Origin: SIG672 sp045580325
Lineage (GTDB): Bacteria; Bacillota; Clostridia; Oscillospirales; CAG-272
Direction: 5' to 3'
Length of the DNA stretch: 64,000 nucleotides
Assembly (NCBI GenBank): GCA_045580325.1
Contig: JAZNNR010000018.1
Location: 1-64,000 of the forward strand
Each line of letters begins with the position of its first letter. Within the stretch, counting starts at the first letter, position 1. A program made the translations under genes and the position numbers. Under the pieces are notes generated by a model. It was not told the origin of the DNA. It ran no database searches and saw only the letters and a program-made list of their open reading frames with translations. Below, in pieces: positions 25,696 to 34,362 of this stretch.

Positions 25696-26400
25696 TCACG
25701 CATTACCTATCTCGCGGCGCAGACGGGCGATGCTTCTTTTTTCAAGACGTGATATGTACGACTGCGAGATGCCGAGCATAGAGGCAACGTCCTTCTGGGT
25801 ATATTCCTTTCCGTCGCGCAGTCCGAAGCGCAGCTCTATTATCTCGCGCTCCCGTTTTGAAAGGCAGGTGAGCGCGCTGTGGAGCGTTTTCTTCTCCTCG
25901 TCCATCTCAAGACGTATCCCCACACTGTCCTCGTCGCTGCTCAAAACGTCCGACAAAAGAAGCTCGTTTCCGTCCCAATCGACGTTTAGCGGCTCGTCTA
26001 TCGACACCTCTATATATTTCGAGGTCTTACGCAGATACATAAGTATCTCGTTTTCAATACAGCGCGAAGCGTAGGTCGCAAGCTTTATATTCTTGTCCGC
26101 GCGAAAGGTGTTTATCGCCTTTATCAGCCCTATCGTACCTATGGATATGAGGTCCTCGATCCCTATCCCCGTATTCTCAAATTTCTTGGCTATATATACC
26201 ACAAGCCTGAGATTTCTCTCGACTAAAACGCTTCGCAGGTCGTCCCCGCCGTCCATCCGCGAAAGTATTTCGGCCTCTTCCTCGGGAGTTAGCGGAAGCG
26301 GCAGAGTGTCCGAGCCGTTTACGTAATATATCCTGCTGTCCCCTTTTAAAATGCGCCTTATAAACTCATAGAGCAGATTATCCATAATACTTATTTTCAT
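25696..26400 (-). CDS. sigE: Sporulation sigma factor pro-sigma-E
   Basis: A 234-residue sigma-70 family protein, the first mother-cell sigma factor. It retains an N-terminal pro-sequence of about 25-28 residues before YYVNGSDTLPLPLT, as in Bacillus pro-sigma-E. Region 2 has NLRLVVYIAKKFENTGIGIE and DLISIGTIGLIKA; region 4 ends SQSYISRLEKRS. It lies 39 bases downstream of spoIIGA, whose product cleaves the pro-sequence. The window therefore comes from a spore former, or at least a lineage that kept these genes. Confidence 0.95.
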   Translation of the reverse strand: MKISIMDNLLYEFIRRILKGDSRIYYVNGSDTLPLPLTPEEEAEILSRMDGGDDLRSVLVERNLRLVVYIAKKFENTGIGIEDLISIGTIGLIKAINTFRADKNIKLATYASRCIENEILMYLRKTSKYIEVSIDEPLNVDWDGNELLLSDVLSSDEDSVGIRLEMDEEKKTLHSALTCLSKREREIIELRFGLRDGKEYTQKDVASMLGISQSYISRLEKRSIARLRREIGNA

Positions 26401-26439
26401 AGAGCTACTGATTTTCCTTTCCGCTTTTATTTCATTTAT

Positions 26440-27291
26440 TTATGTAATTAGCGAGCTTGGAAGAAGTGCCTCACACCCGCCGAATTTACTGCTTGTGTTA
26501 TCAAGCGCTATACAGGCGTTTACCTCTTTATCACCGAGCAGAATTTTATCGGGCACGTATCCGAAAAGTATGCGCGCACCACCTGCTCCGAGCGGCATTA
26601 TCGGTATTATACGTACCCGCCGCGCATCAGAAAGAGTAGGCTCACCTATTCCTTTTGATGAAAAAAAGACCGAGTGAAGCGATTTTGGAATGATATTTTC
26701 CATCTGTACCCTGCCGGTTATTATTACGGGAAGTCCGCCGACAGGCTCGCGAAGCAGGTTTCCGCTGTCGCAGTATGCGCTCATTTCTACCTCTTTTCCG
26801 TCGGAGCACACGGTAAGTGTGGTTTTCAGGGGAGTAATCCTCTTTTTGAAAAATTTTACCGTGCGCGAAAGCACCCAAGACAAAACAAGCGAAAAAATAC
26901 AAACTATAAGAGGAATTATTCCGCCCGAGCCGCCCTTTATCTCGGGCAGGAGCTTCAGGCTATCAAGATATTTATAAAGGGCAACAAGCCCCTCGGAAAG
27001 CGCGGACGAAAGGAGCGAAAAGAGTACGAATGCAAGAGATATTTTTATAAATCGGCTGTTATAAAAGGCTATCATACAGGCGGCAAATACCGCTAAAAGT
27101 CCGATAAAGAATGATATTTTCTCGTTTCCGGGGAATATAAGCTGTGTTATCGGAAAGGACGCGGTAACTGTCGATGCTACCAAAAATCTCCCGAGCTTTT
27201 TCTCGCCGCGTAAAATAAGCGAAACAATCAGAAAAAGAAGCAGGTCCATACTCAGATTTACTATAAAGAATATATCCGCGTATATTTTCAC
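26440..27291 (-). CDS. spoIIGA: Sigma-E processing peptidase SpoIIGA
   Basis: A 283-residue membrane protease that activates pro-sigma-E at the forespore septum. Five or so N-terminal membrane helices (about residues 1-145) precede an aspartic-protease-like cytoplasmic domain with the catalytic DSGNLL motif (about 178-183), the GLPVII segment and a GGCEALLP C-terminus. GTG start with AGAGGGGG SD. It forms the classical spoIIG operon with sigE. Confidence 0.93.
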   Translation of the reverse strand: MKIYADIFFIVNLSMDLLLFLIVSLILRGEKKLGRFLVASTVTASFPITQLIFPGNEKISFFIGLLAVFAACMIAFYNSRFIKISLAFVLFSLLSSALSEGLVALYKYLDSLKLLPEIKGGSGGIIPLIVCIFSLVLSWVLSRTVKFFKKRITPLKTTLTVCSDGKEVEMSAYCDSGNLLREPVGGLPVIITGRVQMENIIPKSLHSVFFSSKGIGEPTLSDARRVRIIPIMPLGAGGARILFGYVPDKILLGDKEVNACIALDNTSSKFGGCEALLPSSLIT

Positions 27292-27333
27292 TCCCGCTTT
27301 CCCCCTCTTTGTCCGTTTTTCACCGCTGATTAA

Positions 27334-27366
27334 ATTATATTACACCGAGGTCGTAAATTATGTCAT
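27334..27366 (-). promoter_or_regulatory. Candidate spoIIG promoter with wide spacer
   Basis: Minus strand ATGACA (27366-27361) and TATAAT (27339-27334) are 21 bp apart. A spacer of this size is known from the Spo0A-activated B. subtilis spoIIG promoter (22 bp). I found no clear 0A box, so the call is tentative. Confidence 0.4.
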
Positions 27367-27454
27367 ATTCGGTACTTAATATATTTTTTTAAATATTTTC
27401 GAGGTAAAGTGTATAAAGTACTGCAAAAAAAGTGTAAATTTATCTTATCGCCAC

Positions 27455-27483
27455 TTGAAAATGCTTTTGCTTTGGTGTATAAT
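27455..27483 (+). promoter_or_regulatory. Promoter of the ireB-like gene
   Basis: TTGAAA (27455-27460), 17-bp spacer, TATAAT (27478-27483), 40 bases before the ATG. Confidence 0.8.
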
Positions 27484-27522
27484 AACGGTGTATAAATATT
27501 TATTTGAAGGGAGAACAACCGT

Positions 27523-27783
27523 ATGATGATGCCCGAACAGGAAAATACCATTACCTTTGCCATCCAAGATGACAAGGACCTTAAAATAAGACATACCCTC
27601 TCGCAGGTCTATTCTGCACTCAAGGAAAAGGGATACGATCCTATAAATCAGATCGTGGGCTACATTTTGTCCGAAGATCCCACCTATATCACAAGCCACA
27701 ACAATGCGCGCAGTCTTATCTGCAAGCTTGACAGGGACGAGCTTCTCAATGCGCTTGTCAGCTTCTATCTCACAGGAAAGTAA
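27523..27783 (+). CDS. IreB family regulatory phosphoprotein (DUF965)
   Basis: An 86-residue protein with the family core TITFAIQDDKDLKIRHTLSQ (residues about 8-27) and YDPINQIVGYILSEDPTYIT. In Enterococcus IreB is phosphorylated by the Ser/Thr kinase IreK on threonines and limits cephalosporin resistance. It has its own promoter and precedes ribF. Confidence 0.93.
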   Translation: MMMPEQENTITFAIQDDKDLKIRHTLSQVYSALKEKGYDPINQIVGYILSEDPTYITSHNNARSLICKLDRDELLNALVSFYLTGK

Positions 27784-27829
27784 TACGGTTTTCATACCTT
27801 AAACACCGAAAACCGCTTATCAAGGCACT

Positions 27830-28741
27830 ATGATAATTAAAAATATTTGCGATACAGAGCTTTCCGATTCTAATAAATATACTGTCGCTCTCGGAAATTT
27901 TGACGGTGTGCATTTTGCTCACACCCAGCTTATAAGAAAAGCAAAAGAGATCTCCTTCTCGCTCTGTCAAACGGCGGGTGAAAAAATTCTTACCGCCGTT
28001 TTTACTTTTTCAGATCTGAAAAAGCCTTATATCACAACAAATGACGAAAAATTTAGTATTTTCGAAAGACTCGGGGTTGACTGTGTATTTTTATGCCCGT
28101 TTGACGAGGTAAAAAACACGTCGCCCGAGGAATTTGTGCGCGACATACTCAGAGGCAAACTCGCCTGCGTACATACCGTGTGCGGATACAATTACAAATT
28201 CGGAAAAGATGCGCTCGGCGATACCTCGCTGCTCAAAGCTCTTGCCGAAAAGTATAGTATCGGCTTCACTATTATTGACGAGATACCGGGAGTCAGCTCC
28301 ACGCGCATACGCGAGCTTATCACAAACGGACAAATCTCCGAGGCAAACGAGCTTATCGGCCGCCCCTTTGTTGTGAGCGGAAAAATTATACACGGCAGAG
28401 GTGTAGGACACACCTTTGGCTGTCCTACGCTCAATATAGACATTCCCGAAGGCAAGCTGCTTCCTAAAAATGGCGTTTATTTTACGCTTTGCAAGGTCGG
28501 AGATGACCTCTACCCTGCCGTAACAAATGTCGGAGTATGCCCTACCTTCGAAAAGGACAAGATCACCTGTGAAAATCATCTTTTGGACGTAAACTGCGAG
28601 CTTTACGGAGAATTTGTTGAAATTTTCTTTCTTGCTTTCAGAAGGAGTGAGATGAAATTTTCTTCACCCGAAGAACTATACAGAGCGGTAAGTGAGGACA
28701 TTTCTGCCGCGAGGGATTTTCACATCTACCACTATCAGTAA
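27830..28741 (+). CDS. ribF: Bifunctional riboflavin kinase / FAD synthetase
   Basis: A 303-residue cytoplasmic enzyme that makes FMN and then FAD. The N-terminal adenylyltransferase domain has GNFDGVHFAHTQLI and STRIRELI. The C-terminal flavokinase domain has GRGVGHTFGCPTLNI, a GVYFTLCKV strand, NVGVCPTF and ENHLLDVNCELYGE. Length is normal. It is 46 bases downstream of the ireB-like gene. Confidence 0.94.
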   Translation: MIIKNICDTELSDSNKYTVALGNFDGVHFAHTQLIRKAKEISFSLCQTAGEKILTAVFTFSDLKKPYITTNDEKFSIFERLGVDCVFLCPFDEVKNTSPEEFVRDILRGKLACVHTVCGYNYKFGKDALGDTSLLKALAEKYSIGFTIIDEIPGVSSTRIRELITNGQISEANELIGRPFVVSGKIIHGRGVGHTFGCPTLNIDIPEGKLLPKNGVYFTLCKVGDDLYPAVTNVGVCPTFEKDKITCENHLLDVNCELYGEFVEIFFLAFRRSEMKFSSPEELYRAVSEDISAARDFHIYHYQ

Positions 28742-28780
28742 TATTAAAATAACTATCGCCAAAACGGCACGGAGAGTAAA

Positions 28781-30142
28781 ATGCTCAAAAAGACACACGC
28801 TGCTACCGTACTTGCGTTTATTATAATATTTTCCTTTCTCATATCTATTCCTTTTTTTGTTTTGGCAGACGAGGACGAGTCGTATGAGGACGCCAAGGCC
28901 GCTTTTAAAGCCGATATGGAAGACCCTTTTCATATCGACACCGTAGAAAGTGCCTATCTTTACTGCCTTTCTACCGAAACCGAGCTGCTGAGCTTTGACG
29001 CTTCCCCCGAAATTCCCGAAATTCCCTCCGAAACGGTCAAGCTCCTTACCGCGCTTACCGCATACGATATGATAGACGACCTTTCAAAAACGGTTACGGT
29101 AACATCTTCAATGATATATCGTGCGACGGGAATACGCTACGGCTACGTCGCAGGGGATACGCCTACGTATTCCGACCTGCTCTGTACCCTTCTTATGCGA
29201 AACGCAAATGACTCGGCTATCATCCTTGCCTACGGACTATGCGGCGGAACTGCCGAGTTTACCGAGAAAATGAACGAAAAAGCACTCTCGCTCGGACTCA
29301 AGGACAGTACCTTTACAAACCCGACAGGCGTTTACGACAGCAAAATGAGCACGACAGCGAAGGATATTTTTCTTATTGCCTACGAGTTTTATGCAAGCGA
29401 AACACTTATGAGCTACGCGGGTGCATATTCGAAGCGTCTCAGCACAAACGACGTTATATACAACCGAAATTATCTTATAGCAGATTACTACAATACGGGA
29501 AAATCATATATTGACAAAACCGTAAACGGAATGATCTCAGGCTCGTCAAGCGAAGGCGGACACGTTCTTGTCCGCTCGGCGACATACGACGGATACGAGT
29601 ACATATGCGTTATCCTCGGCGGACAGCGCGACAGCCACTACATCTATTCTTACGACGTATCGGGTGAGCTTATTAAATGGGGTTCGAAGAACTATTCTTT
29701 CCTTAAAATTCTCGACAGCTCGATTCCGCTCACATCTATTCCCGTAAAAAGCGGTCGCGAAGCCGACTCTGTGCCGATAGTACCGTCGGACAACATTTCA
29801 AAATATTTACTTTCGGACGCTTTCACGAGCGGCAAAATAACCACGCAAATAAATCTCACCGAAGAAAAGCTGACCGCGCCTGTTGCGATGGGCACCGAGG
29901 TCGGAGAGGTACTTATATATTATAACGGAGAGCTTATTGCAAAGAGCAGGCTGAGAACTGCCTGCGACATAACCGAAAACACGACGAGTGCGGTAATTCA
30001 GTCGGTCTGGGCTACCCTTTCGTCTAAAAACGCGATAAGGATTTATATAATCGTCATTTCCTGCGTTGCCGCTTACATTATTATAAATTCTGTAATTCGT
30101 CAGAGAAGAAAAGTCAAACTCGCCCAGCGCGGCATAAAATGA
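28781..30142 (+). CDS. DacF/PBP5-like protein with all three catalytic motifs degenerate (pseudo-carboxypeptidase)
   Basis: A 453-residue peptidase S11-like protein with Sec signal (residues about 8-29), transpeptidase-like domain (about 55-300), a C-terminal beta domain and a final membrane anchor (about 423-441). The overall layout matches D-alanyl-D-alanine carboxypeptidases that trim peptidoglycan stem peptides. Each active-site motif is changed: the SxxK box reads E84-T-V-K87, so the nucleophilic serine is lost; SxN reads N141-A-N143; and KTG reads I252-S-G254. The frame is intact, so it is not a decayed gene. A binding or scaffolding role is likely. It is followed by cysE. Confidence 0.8.
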   Translation: MLKKTHAATVLAFIIIFSFLISIPFFVLADEDESYEDAKAAFKADMEDPFHIDTVESAYLYCLSTETELLSFDASPEIPEIPSETVKLLTALTAYDMIDDLSKTVTVTSSMIYRATGIRYGYVAGDTPTYSDLLCTLLMRNANDSAIILAYGLCGGTAEFTEKMNEKALSLGLKDSTFTNPTGVYDSKMSTTAKDIFLIAYEFYASETLMSYAGAYSKRLSTNDVIYNRNYLIADYYNTGKSYIDKTVNGMISGSSSEGGHVLVRSATYDGYEYICVILGGQRDSHYIYSYDVSGELIKWGSKNYSFLKILDSSIPLTSIPVKSGREADSVPIVPSDNISKYLLSDAFTSGKITTQINLTEEKLTAPVAMGTEVGEVLIYYNGELIAKSRLRTACDITENTTSAVIQSVWATLSSKNAIRIYIIVISCVAAYIIINSVIRQRRKVKLAQRGIK

Positions 30143-30177
30143 AAGTAAAAAGAAATTTACAAAGAGGAAGTATATCT

Positions 30178-30813
30178 ATGTTTGAAACTATAAAGGAAGA
30201 TATAGCTACAATAAAAAACCGCGACCCTGCCGCGCGCTCGGCATTTGAAATAATGTTTTTGTATTCAGGATACAAGGCTGTTCGTTCTTACCGCCGCGCG
30301 CACTGGCTTCATAATCACGGACTTCGGTTTCTCGCGCGCTGGGAATCCCAACGCTGTGTGAAAAAGACTAATATAGAGATCCATCCCGCCGCACAGATCG
30401 GACGCAGACTCTTTATTGACCACGGAACAGGCGTGGTTATCGGAGAAACGGCTATCATCGGAGATGACTGCACCATCTATCAGGGGGTTACCCTCGGCGG
30501 TACGGGTAAGGACAAGGGAAAAAGGCACCCTACTCTCGGTAACGGAGTAATGGTAGGTGCGGGAGCAAAGGTCCTCGGTCCTATCAACATCGGCGACAAC
30601 ACGCGAATTGCCGCAGGTGCCGTCGTTCTTTCGGATATTCCGAGCGACTGTACCGCAGTCGGCGTTCCCGCAAGAGTGGTGCGCGTCGGCGGCGAGAGAG
30701 TCAAAAATCTCGACCAGGTACACGTTTCCGACCCTGTTGCACAGGAGCTCTGCAAGCTTCAGCACCGCATTTACGAGCTTGAAAAGAAGCTTGAGGGGAG
30801 TATGAAGGAGTGA
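30178..30813 (+). CDS. cysE: Serine O-acetyltransferase
   Basis: A 211-residue enzyme making O-acetylserine from serine and acetyl-CoA, the first step of cysteine synthesis. The start MFETIKED at 30178 has an AAAGAGGAAG SD; an upstream in-frame ATG at 30139 overlaps the previous stop and lacks one. The left-handed beta-helix hexapeptide domain has DHGTGVVIGETAIIG, GVTLGGTGK, KRHPTLGNGVMVGAGAKVLG and a C-terminal VPARVV. It lacks the long N-terminal helical domain of E. coli CysE, as in other short EpsC-type enzymes. Confidence 0.94.
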   Translation: MFETIKEDIATIKNRDPAARSAFEIMFLYSGYKAVRSYRRAHWLHNHGLRFLARWESQRCVKKTNIEIHPAAQIGRRLFIDHGTGVVIGETAIIGDDCTIYQGVTLGGTGKDKGKRHPTLGNGVMVGAGAKVLGPINIGDNTRIAAGAVVLSDIPSDCTAVGVPARVVRVGGERVKNLDQVHVSDPVAQELCKLQHRIYELEKKLEGSMKE

Positions 30814-30819
30814 AAGTTT

Positions 30820-31224
30820 ATGCACGCACGTTTTGAACTAAGTACCAAAATTCCGATTGACCAAACCATATTTGAGAATATGAAAAAAGAAGCGGAAGAA
30901 TTACTCTGCGCTGCAGAAGGCGACAAGTACACTCAAGCTATCGTTCTGTTTTCAGCAAGAAAAAATATGTATAGCGCGATCATAAAAAACGTGTTAGCTG
31001 ACAAAAAAACGGACGAAAGGTATTTACTCGAACAGTTAAAATCCGCCGAAGATACTGAAATACGCTATCTTTTATCTATGTGGGCGGACAGAGAAGTTGA
31101 TATTGCATCATACGCTTTTAGAGAGCTTCTTTGTAGTCTTAATCCTAAAAACGCGGAAGCAGTAGTTTTTGTTACCACGTTCGACGGTGTTGCCGGAATA
31201 ACCATAGATAAAACAATGAGATAA
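30820..31224 (+). CDS. Hypothetical soluble protein coupled to cysE
   Basis: A 134-residue protein of unknown family, with alternating helices and a C-terminal strand-like AVVFVTTFDGVAGI. No signal or membrane segment. Its ATG is 6 bases after the cysE stop and its GAAGGAG SD overlaps the end of cysE, so translation is probably coupled. It has its own terminator. The domain could be a small adaptor, but nothing in it points to cysteine metabolism. Confidence 0.6.
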   Translation: MHARFELSTKIPIDQTIFENMKKEAEELLCAAEGDKYTQAIVLFSARKNMYSAIIKNVLADKKTDERYLLEQLKSAEDTEIRYLLSMWADREVDIASYAFRELLCSLNPKNAEAVVFVTTFDGVAGITIDKTMR

Positions 31225-31230
31225 AATAAT

Positions 31231-31263
31231 CCCGACAGATTTCAAGGTCTGTCGGGAGTTTTT
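31231..31263 (+). terminator. Terminator after the cysE operon
   Basis: A 9-bp stem CCCGACAGA/TCTGTCGGG with an 8-base loop, followed by AGTTTTTTG. Confidence 0.85.
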
Positions 31264-31404
31264 TGTCCGTATTATGTAAAAATCTTCGCCTTTTGTGTAA
31301 TTCGATAAAACAAACACAGATCAAAGATATAACTTATTTTGTACTATGTCTTTTTTTATAAGCGAATTCAACTATCACTTGGATTTGAAACAACGAATTG
31401 ATAA

Positions 31405-31432
31405 TTGTTTTTTCGCAAATACGTGCTATAAT
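31405..31432 (+). promoter_or_regulatory. Promoter of the first XRE regulator
   Basis: TTGTTT (31405-31410), 16-bp spacer, TATAAT (31427-31432). Confidence 0.55.
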
Positions 31433-31470
31433 ATAATTACACCGGTGAAATGAATTTTGGAGGTGCTTAT

Positions 31471-32631
31471 ATGCAACTTGATTTAGGACAAAAAATACGC
31501 GAACTGCGTCGGCGTGACGGACGCACACAGGAGGCACTCGCCGAAGCTATCGGCGTAACCTCGCAGGCAGTTTCAAGGTGGGAAGCAAACGGCGGTTATC
31601 CCGATATGGAAATGATTCCGTCTATTGCTAATTATTTTGGGATTACCATAGATGAGTTGTTTGGATATCATAATGATAGAGAAAGTAAAATTGATACGAT
31701 TATTAGTAAAATCGAATCGTTTGGTATTAAATCCCGAGGCGATGACGAATGGGTAGACGAATGCCTTGCCATACTACGAGAAGGTCTTGCGGAGTTTCCG
31801 CAGAACGAACGTCTACTCATCACTCTTGCGGATACGCTTTCCGAAGCAGGGTGGAGACGTCATAAGGAATGGCTTTATTACGATGATGAAGGGTTTATTC
31901 AGCATAATTATGATGTTCACAAGTTGAATGAATATTGGGCAGAATCGATTAAGCTTTGTGAGTATCTTGTTAACAATGCCGCTGATAACTCAACGGTTAC
32001 AAAAGCAATTCACATTCTCGTTTTGCTTTACCGAAATGTGGGAGAAAATGAAAAGGCTATTATGTATGCTCAGAAAATGCCCGAACTTAAAAACTGCAGG
32101 GAGCTTTTGCTTGCATCGGCTTCCGACGGCAAGGAAGAAGCGAAATACATTGGAGATTTTCTTTTGAAAACGGCAAGTCAATTTTCTCAACAGCTCGTTT
32201 ATGGCTTGATTAACAACAAACATCATTTTGAAAGCGATATGCCTATTGCAAAAATCAAAGGCGCAATTGATCTTTATTATCTGATTTGTGACGATGGGAA
32301 TATGGGAACATATCACGGAGATTTGATTGAATTGTATCTATATCTTTCCAGAGTTCAATGGGAACGCGGATATCACGACGATGCTTTTGTGTCTTTGAAT
32401 GAGAGCCTAAAACATGCAAAAGCGTTAGAAGAAGTATGCGACGGCAAGGATCACATGTTTACCGCACCATTGATTTCATTTGTAAAATACGAAACAAGGT
32501 CGTCAAAAAACATTGCAAAAGATTTGCCAATCGATTGGCCTATGTGGTGCAATCCCGATTATAGCCAGGTGGAAAAAGAAATCAAATCAGATCCCCGATG
32601 GAATGAATGGGTAGCTAAAACACAGGAATAA
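31471..32631 (+). CDS. XRE-family transcriptional regulator with TPR-like C-terminus (first copy)
   Basis: A 386-residue protein. The N-terminal HTH_XRE domain (residues 6-60) reads KIRELRRRDGRTQEALAEAIG then VTSQAVSRWE. The rest is a helical repeat region resembling TPRs, typical of peptide- or partner-sensing regulators. The ATG at 31471 has a GGAGGTG SD. It is a paralogue of the 32924 gene: the same domain order and a similar DNA-binding domain, but a strongly diverged C-terminal part. Targets are unknown. Confidence 0.8.
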   Translation: MQLDLGQKIRELRRRDGRTQEALAEAIGVTSQAVSRWEANGGYPDMEMIPSIANYFGITIDELFGYHNDRESKIDTIISKIESFGIKSRGDDEWVDECLAILREGLAEFPQNERLLITLADTLSEAGWRRHKEWLYYDDEGFIQHNYDVHKLNEYWAESIKLCEYLVNNAADNSTVTKAIHILVLLYRNVGENEKAIMYAQKMPELKNCRELLLASASDGKEEAKYIGDFLLKTASQFSQQLVYGLINNKHHFESDMPIAKIKGAIDLYYLICDDGNMGTYHGDLIELYLYLSRVQWERGYHDDAFVSLNESLKHAKALEEVCDGKDHMFTAPLISFVKYETRSSKNIAKDLPIDWPMWCNPDYSQVEKEIKSDPRWNEWVAKTQE

Positions 32632-32674
32632 TCATTCGCTCCGCCTCACGCATATTTTTGCTTTTGCATAACAC

Positions 32675-32701
32675 AAAAACCTCGCCTATGGCGAGGTTTT
32701 T
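32675..32701 (+). terminator. Terminator of the first XRE gene (copy A of a duplicated flank)
   Basis: A 12-bp stem AAAAACCTCGCC/GGCGAGGTTTTT, loop TAT. The next ~80 bases (TTTGCG.A.GCAAATGTTCTTA and CAAAAACAGCACCC) recur after copy B at 34221-34330. Confidence 0.85.
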
Positions 32702-32844
32702 CTAATCGTTTGCGCAGGCAAATGTTCTTACTAACAATTCAACTTCATTCAGAGAATGCAAAAACAGCACCCCTCGACACAACTGCGATAGATCAGGAAC
32801 TCTATTTTCACTATAGCAGTGAAAAAAACTCTCCGAACGTGATA

Positions 32845-32873
32845 TTGAATCTATTTGTACTCTATGCTACAAT
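32845..32873 (+). promoter_or_regulatory. Promoter of the second XRE regulator
   Basis: TTGAAT (32845-32850), 17-bp spacer, TACAAT (32868-32873). Confidence 0.65.
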
Positions 32874-32923
32874 ATAGTCAGAAAGAAGCGCGACTTTCAA
32901 TTTTTAAATGAGAGGTATTCATT

Positions 32924-34009
32924 ATGAAACTGAATATTGGAGAAACAATAAAGAAATTGCGAAAGGAAAGAGATATCACGCAAGAAGAATTTGCGGAAGT
33001 CCTCGGAGTATCTTGCCAATCTGTTTCGCGTTGGGAAAATAATTCCTGCTATCCCGATATTGAGCTCATTCCGACGATTGCAGCATTTTTTGATATATCC
33101 ACCGATAAGCTCATGGGTGTTGATGAAGCTGCTGAAAAGAAAGCTGTAGAGCAGTATTTGAATGATTTCCAAGCGGCAATCAGCATAGGAAATATTGACG
33201 AGTGTATTCGCGTAGCACGTGCAGGAGTTGCAGAATTTCCGAACAATTATGCTCTTTTGAACAAGCTTATGTATGCGCTGTTTGTTGCTTGCAGTGATGA
33301 TGCTGATATAGCCGATTGGAAAGAAAATCAGATAAAATATGACGCTGAAATTGTGGCTCTCGGTGAGCGTATTATTAAGTATTGTCCCGACACGGATATT
33401 CGGTATGATGCAACTACACGTCTTGCATTTCATCACTGTGAAATGGGCAGAAAGGCTATGGGACGCTCTATTTACGAAACACTCCCATCAATATACGACT
33501 GTAGAGAATGGTCAATTTGGTGGGCATTGTCAGAGGAAGAAAAAATACCGCACACAAGAAAGCTTATTTCAAAATCTTATGATATTCTATCTGATATGCT
33601 TTGGGAGTTAACAGAGTTGGTTTCTGCGGAAGATGCCATTAAAGTATTCGAAAAAATATCCGTTTTAGATAATTTGATTTATGCGGATTCTTGGTCTAAC
33701 CAAACATGGTGCAACGCCAGATACTCTTGCTTTTACGCCAAGTGCTTGGTGAAATTGAATCGCTTCGATGAGGCAATCAAGCAACTTAAGCTTTCTGTAA
33801 AGGCAGCGATTGCCTTTGATAACCGCCCCGAAGAAATAAAAACAAACTCATTTTTGTTAGGAGAGAGCGTTAGCAAAAGAACAGACTTTGAAACTGCGGA
33901 CTCGCGTCCGTTCCGTGAAAGAGTTCGCGATGTATGGCTTGCCGAAAAGGAATTTGATGCGATCAGAGACACAGAAGAATTTAAAGCAATTTTGAAACAA
34001 TTAAAATGA
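32924..34009 (+). CDS. XRE-family transcriptional regulator with TPR-like C-terminus (second copy)
   Basis: A 361-residue paralogue of the preceding gene. HTH_XRE (residues 7-60): TIKKLRKERDITQEEFAEVLG and CQSVSRWENNSCYPDIELIP. Then a helical domain, in which the segment near residues 75-110 matches the sister protein (VRLGLAEFP-like, here AGVAEFPNNYALLNKL). GAGAGG SD. The pair suggests tandem duplication. Its base composition is A/T-rich. DNA targets are unknown. Confidence 0.8.
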   Translation: MKLNIGETIKKLRKERDITQEEFAEVLGVSCQSVSRWENNSCYPDIELIPTIAAFFDISTDKLMGVDEAAEKKAVEQYLNDFQAAISIGNIDECIRVARAGVAEFPNNYALLNKLMYALFVACSDDADIADWKENQIKYDAEIVALGERIIKYCPDTDIRYDATTRLAFHHCEMGRKAMGRSIYETLPSIYDCREWSIWWALSEEEKIPHTRKLISKSYDILSDMLWELTELVSAEDAIKVFEKISVLDNLIYADSWSNQTWCNARYSCFYAKCLVKLNRFDEAIKQLKLSVKAAIAFDNRPEEIKTNSFLLGESVSKRTDFETADSRPFRERVRDVWLAEKEFDAIRDTEEFKAILKQLK

Positions 34010-34099
34010 TTTATCGTGCATTGCGGGGGTTTTACATTTGTGTCCACAAATGCAGTGCTTGTCAGAAAAAACAAACGGATTTTCAGGAAGCACTAATCC

Positions 34100-34206
34100 A
34101 AGGCTCTCCTTTTGGGAGAGCTCCCGCGATAGCGGGTGAGAGGGTGTGAATATTACCCTCTCCGTCAGCCTTCGGCTGCCACCTCTCCCATAGGGCGAGG
34201 CTTTCC
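34100..34206 (-). repeat. Structured repeat copy 3 (inverted relative to copy 1)
   Basis: Begins AAGGCTCTCCTTTTGGGAGAG and then CCCGCGATAGCGGG, which matches the inverted right end of copy 1. It ends, in reverse, GGAAAGCCTCGCCCTATGGG, like the left end of copy 1. Stems differ in sequence but pair, for example CTCTCC/GGGAGAG versus CTCCCTCC/GGGAGGGAG. Confidence 0.8.
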
Positions 34207-34220
34207 GTCGGTTTATATGC

Positions 34221-34250
34221 AAAAACCTCGCCTTTTAGGCGAGGTTTTTT
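34221..34250 (+). terminator. Hairpin terminator (copy B of the duplicated flank)
   Basis: Stem AAAAACCTCGCC/GGCGAGGTTTTTT. Same motif and downstream bases as copy A after the first XRE gene. Confidence 0.8.
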
Positions 34251-34304
34251 AATCATTTGCGTAAGCAAATGTTCTTATTAAGACTTCGACTTCATTCGTA
34301 GGGC

Positions 34305-34331
34305 GCAAAAACAGCACCCGAGAGGGTGCTG
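34305..34331 (-). terminator. Terminator of nifJ
   Basis: Minus strand CAGCACCC, loop TCTC, GGGTGCTG followed by TTTTTGCG. A second hairpin, AAAAGACGC/GCGTCTTTT, lies at 34341-34361 right after the nifJ stop. Confidence 0.8.
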
Positions 34332-34362
34332 TTTCTTGCTAAAAGACGCTATGCGTCTTTTT

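Noticed and set aside
28781..30142. Decaying pseudogene
   Set aside because: The reading frame, signal peptide and C-terminal anchor are intact; only catalytic residues are replaced, so a functional pseudoenzyme is more likely.
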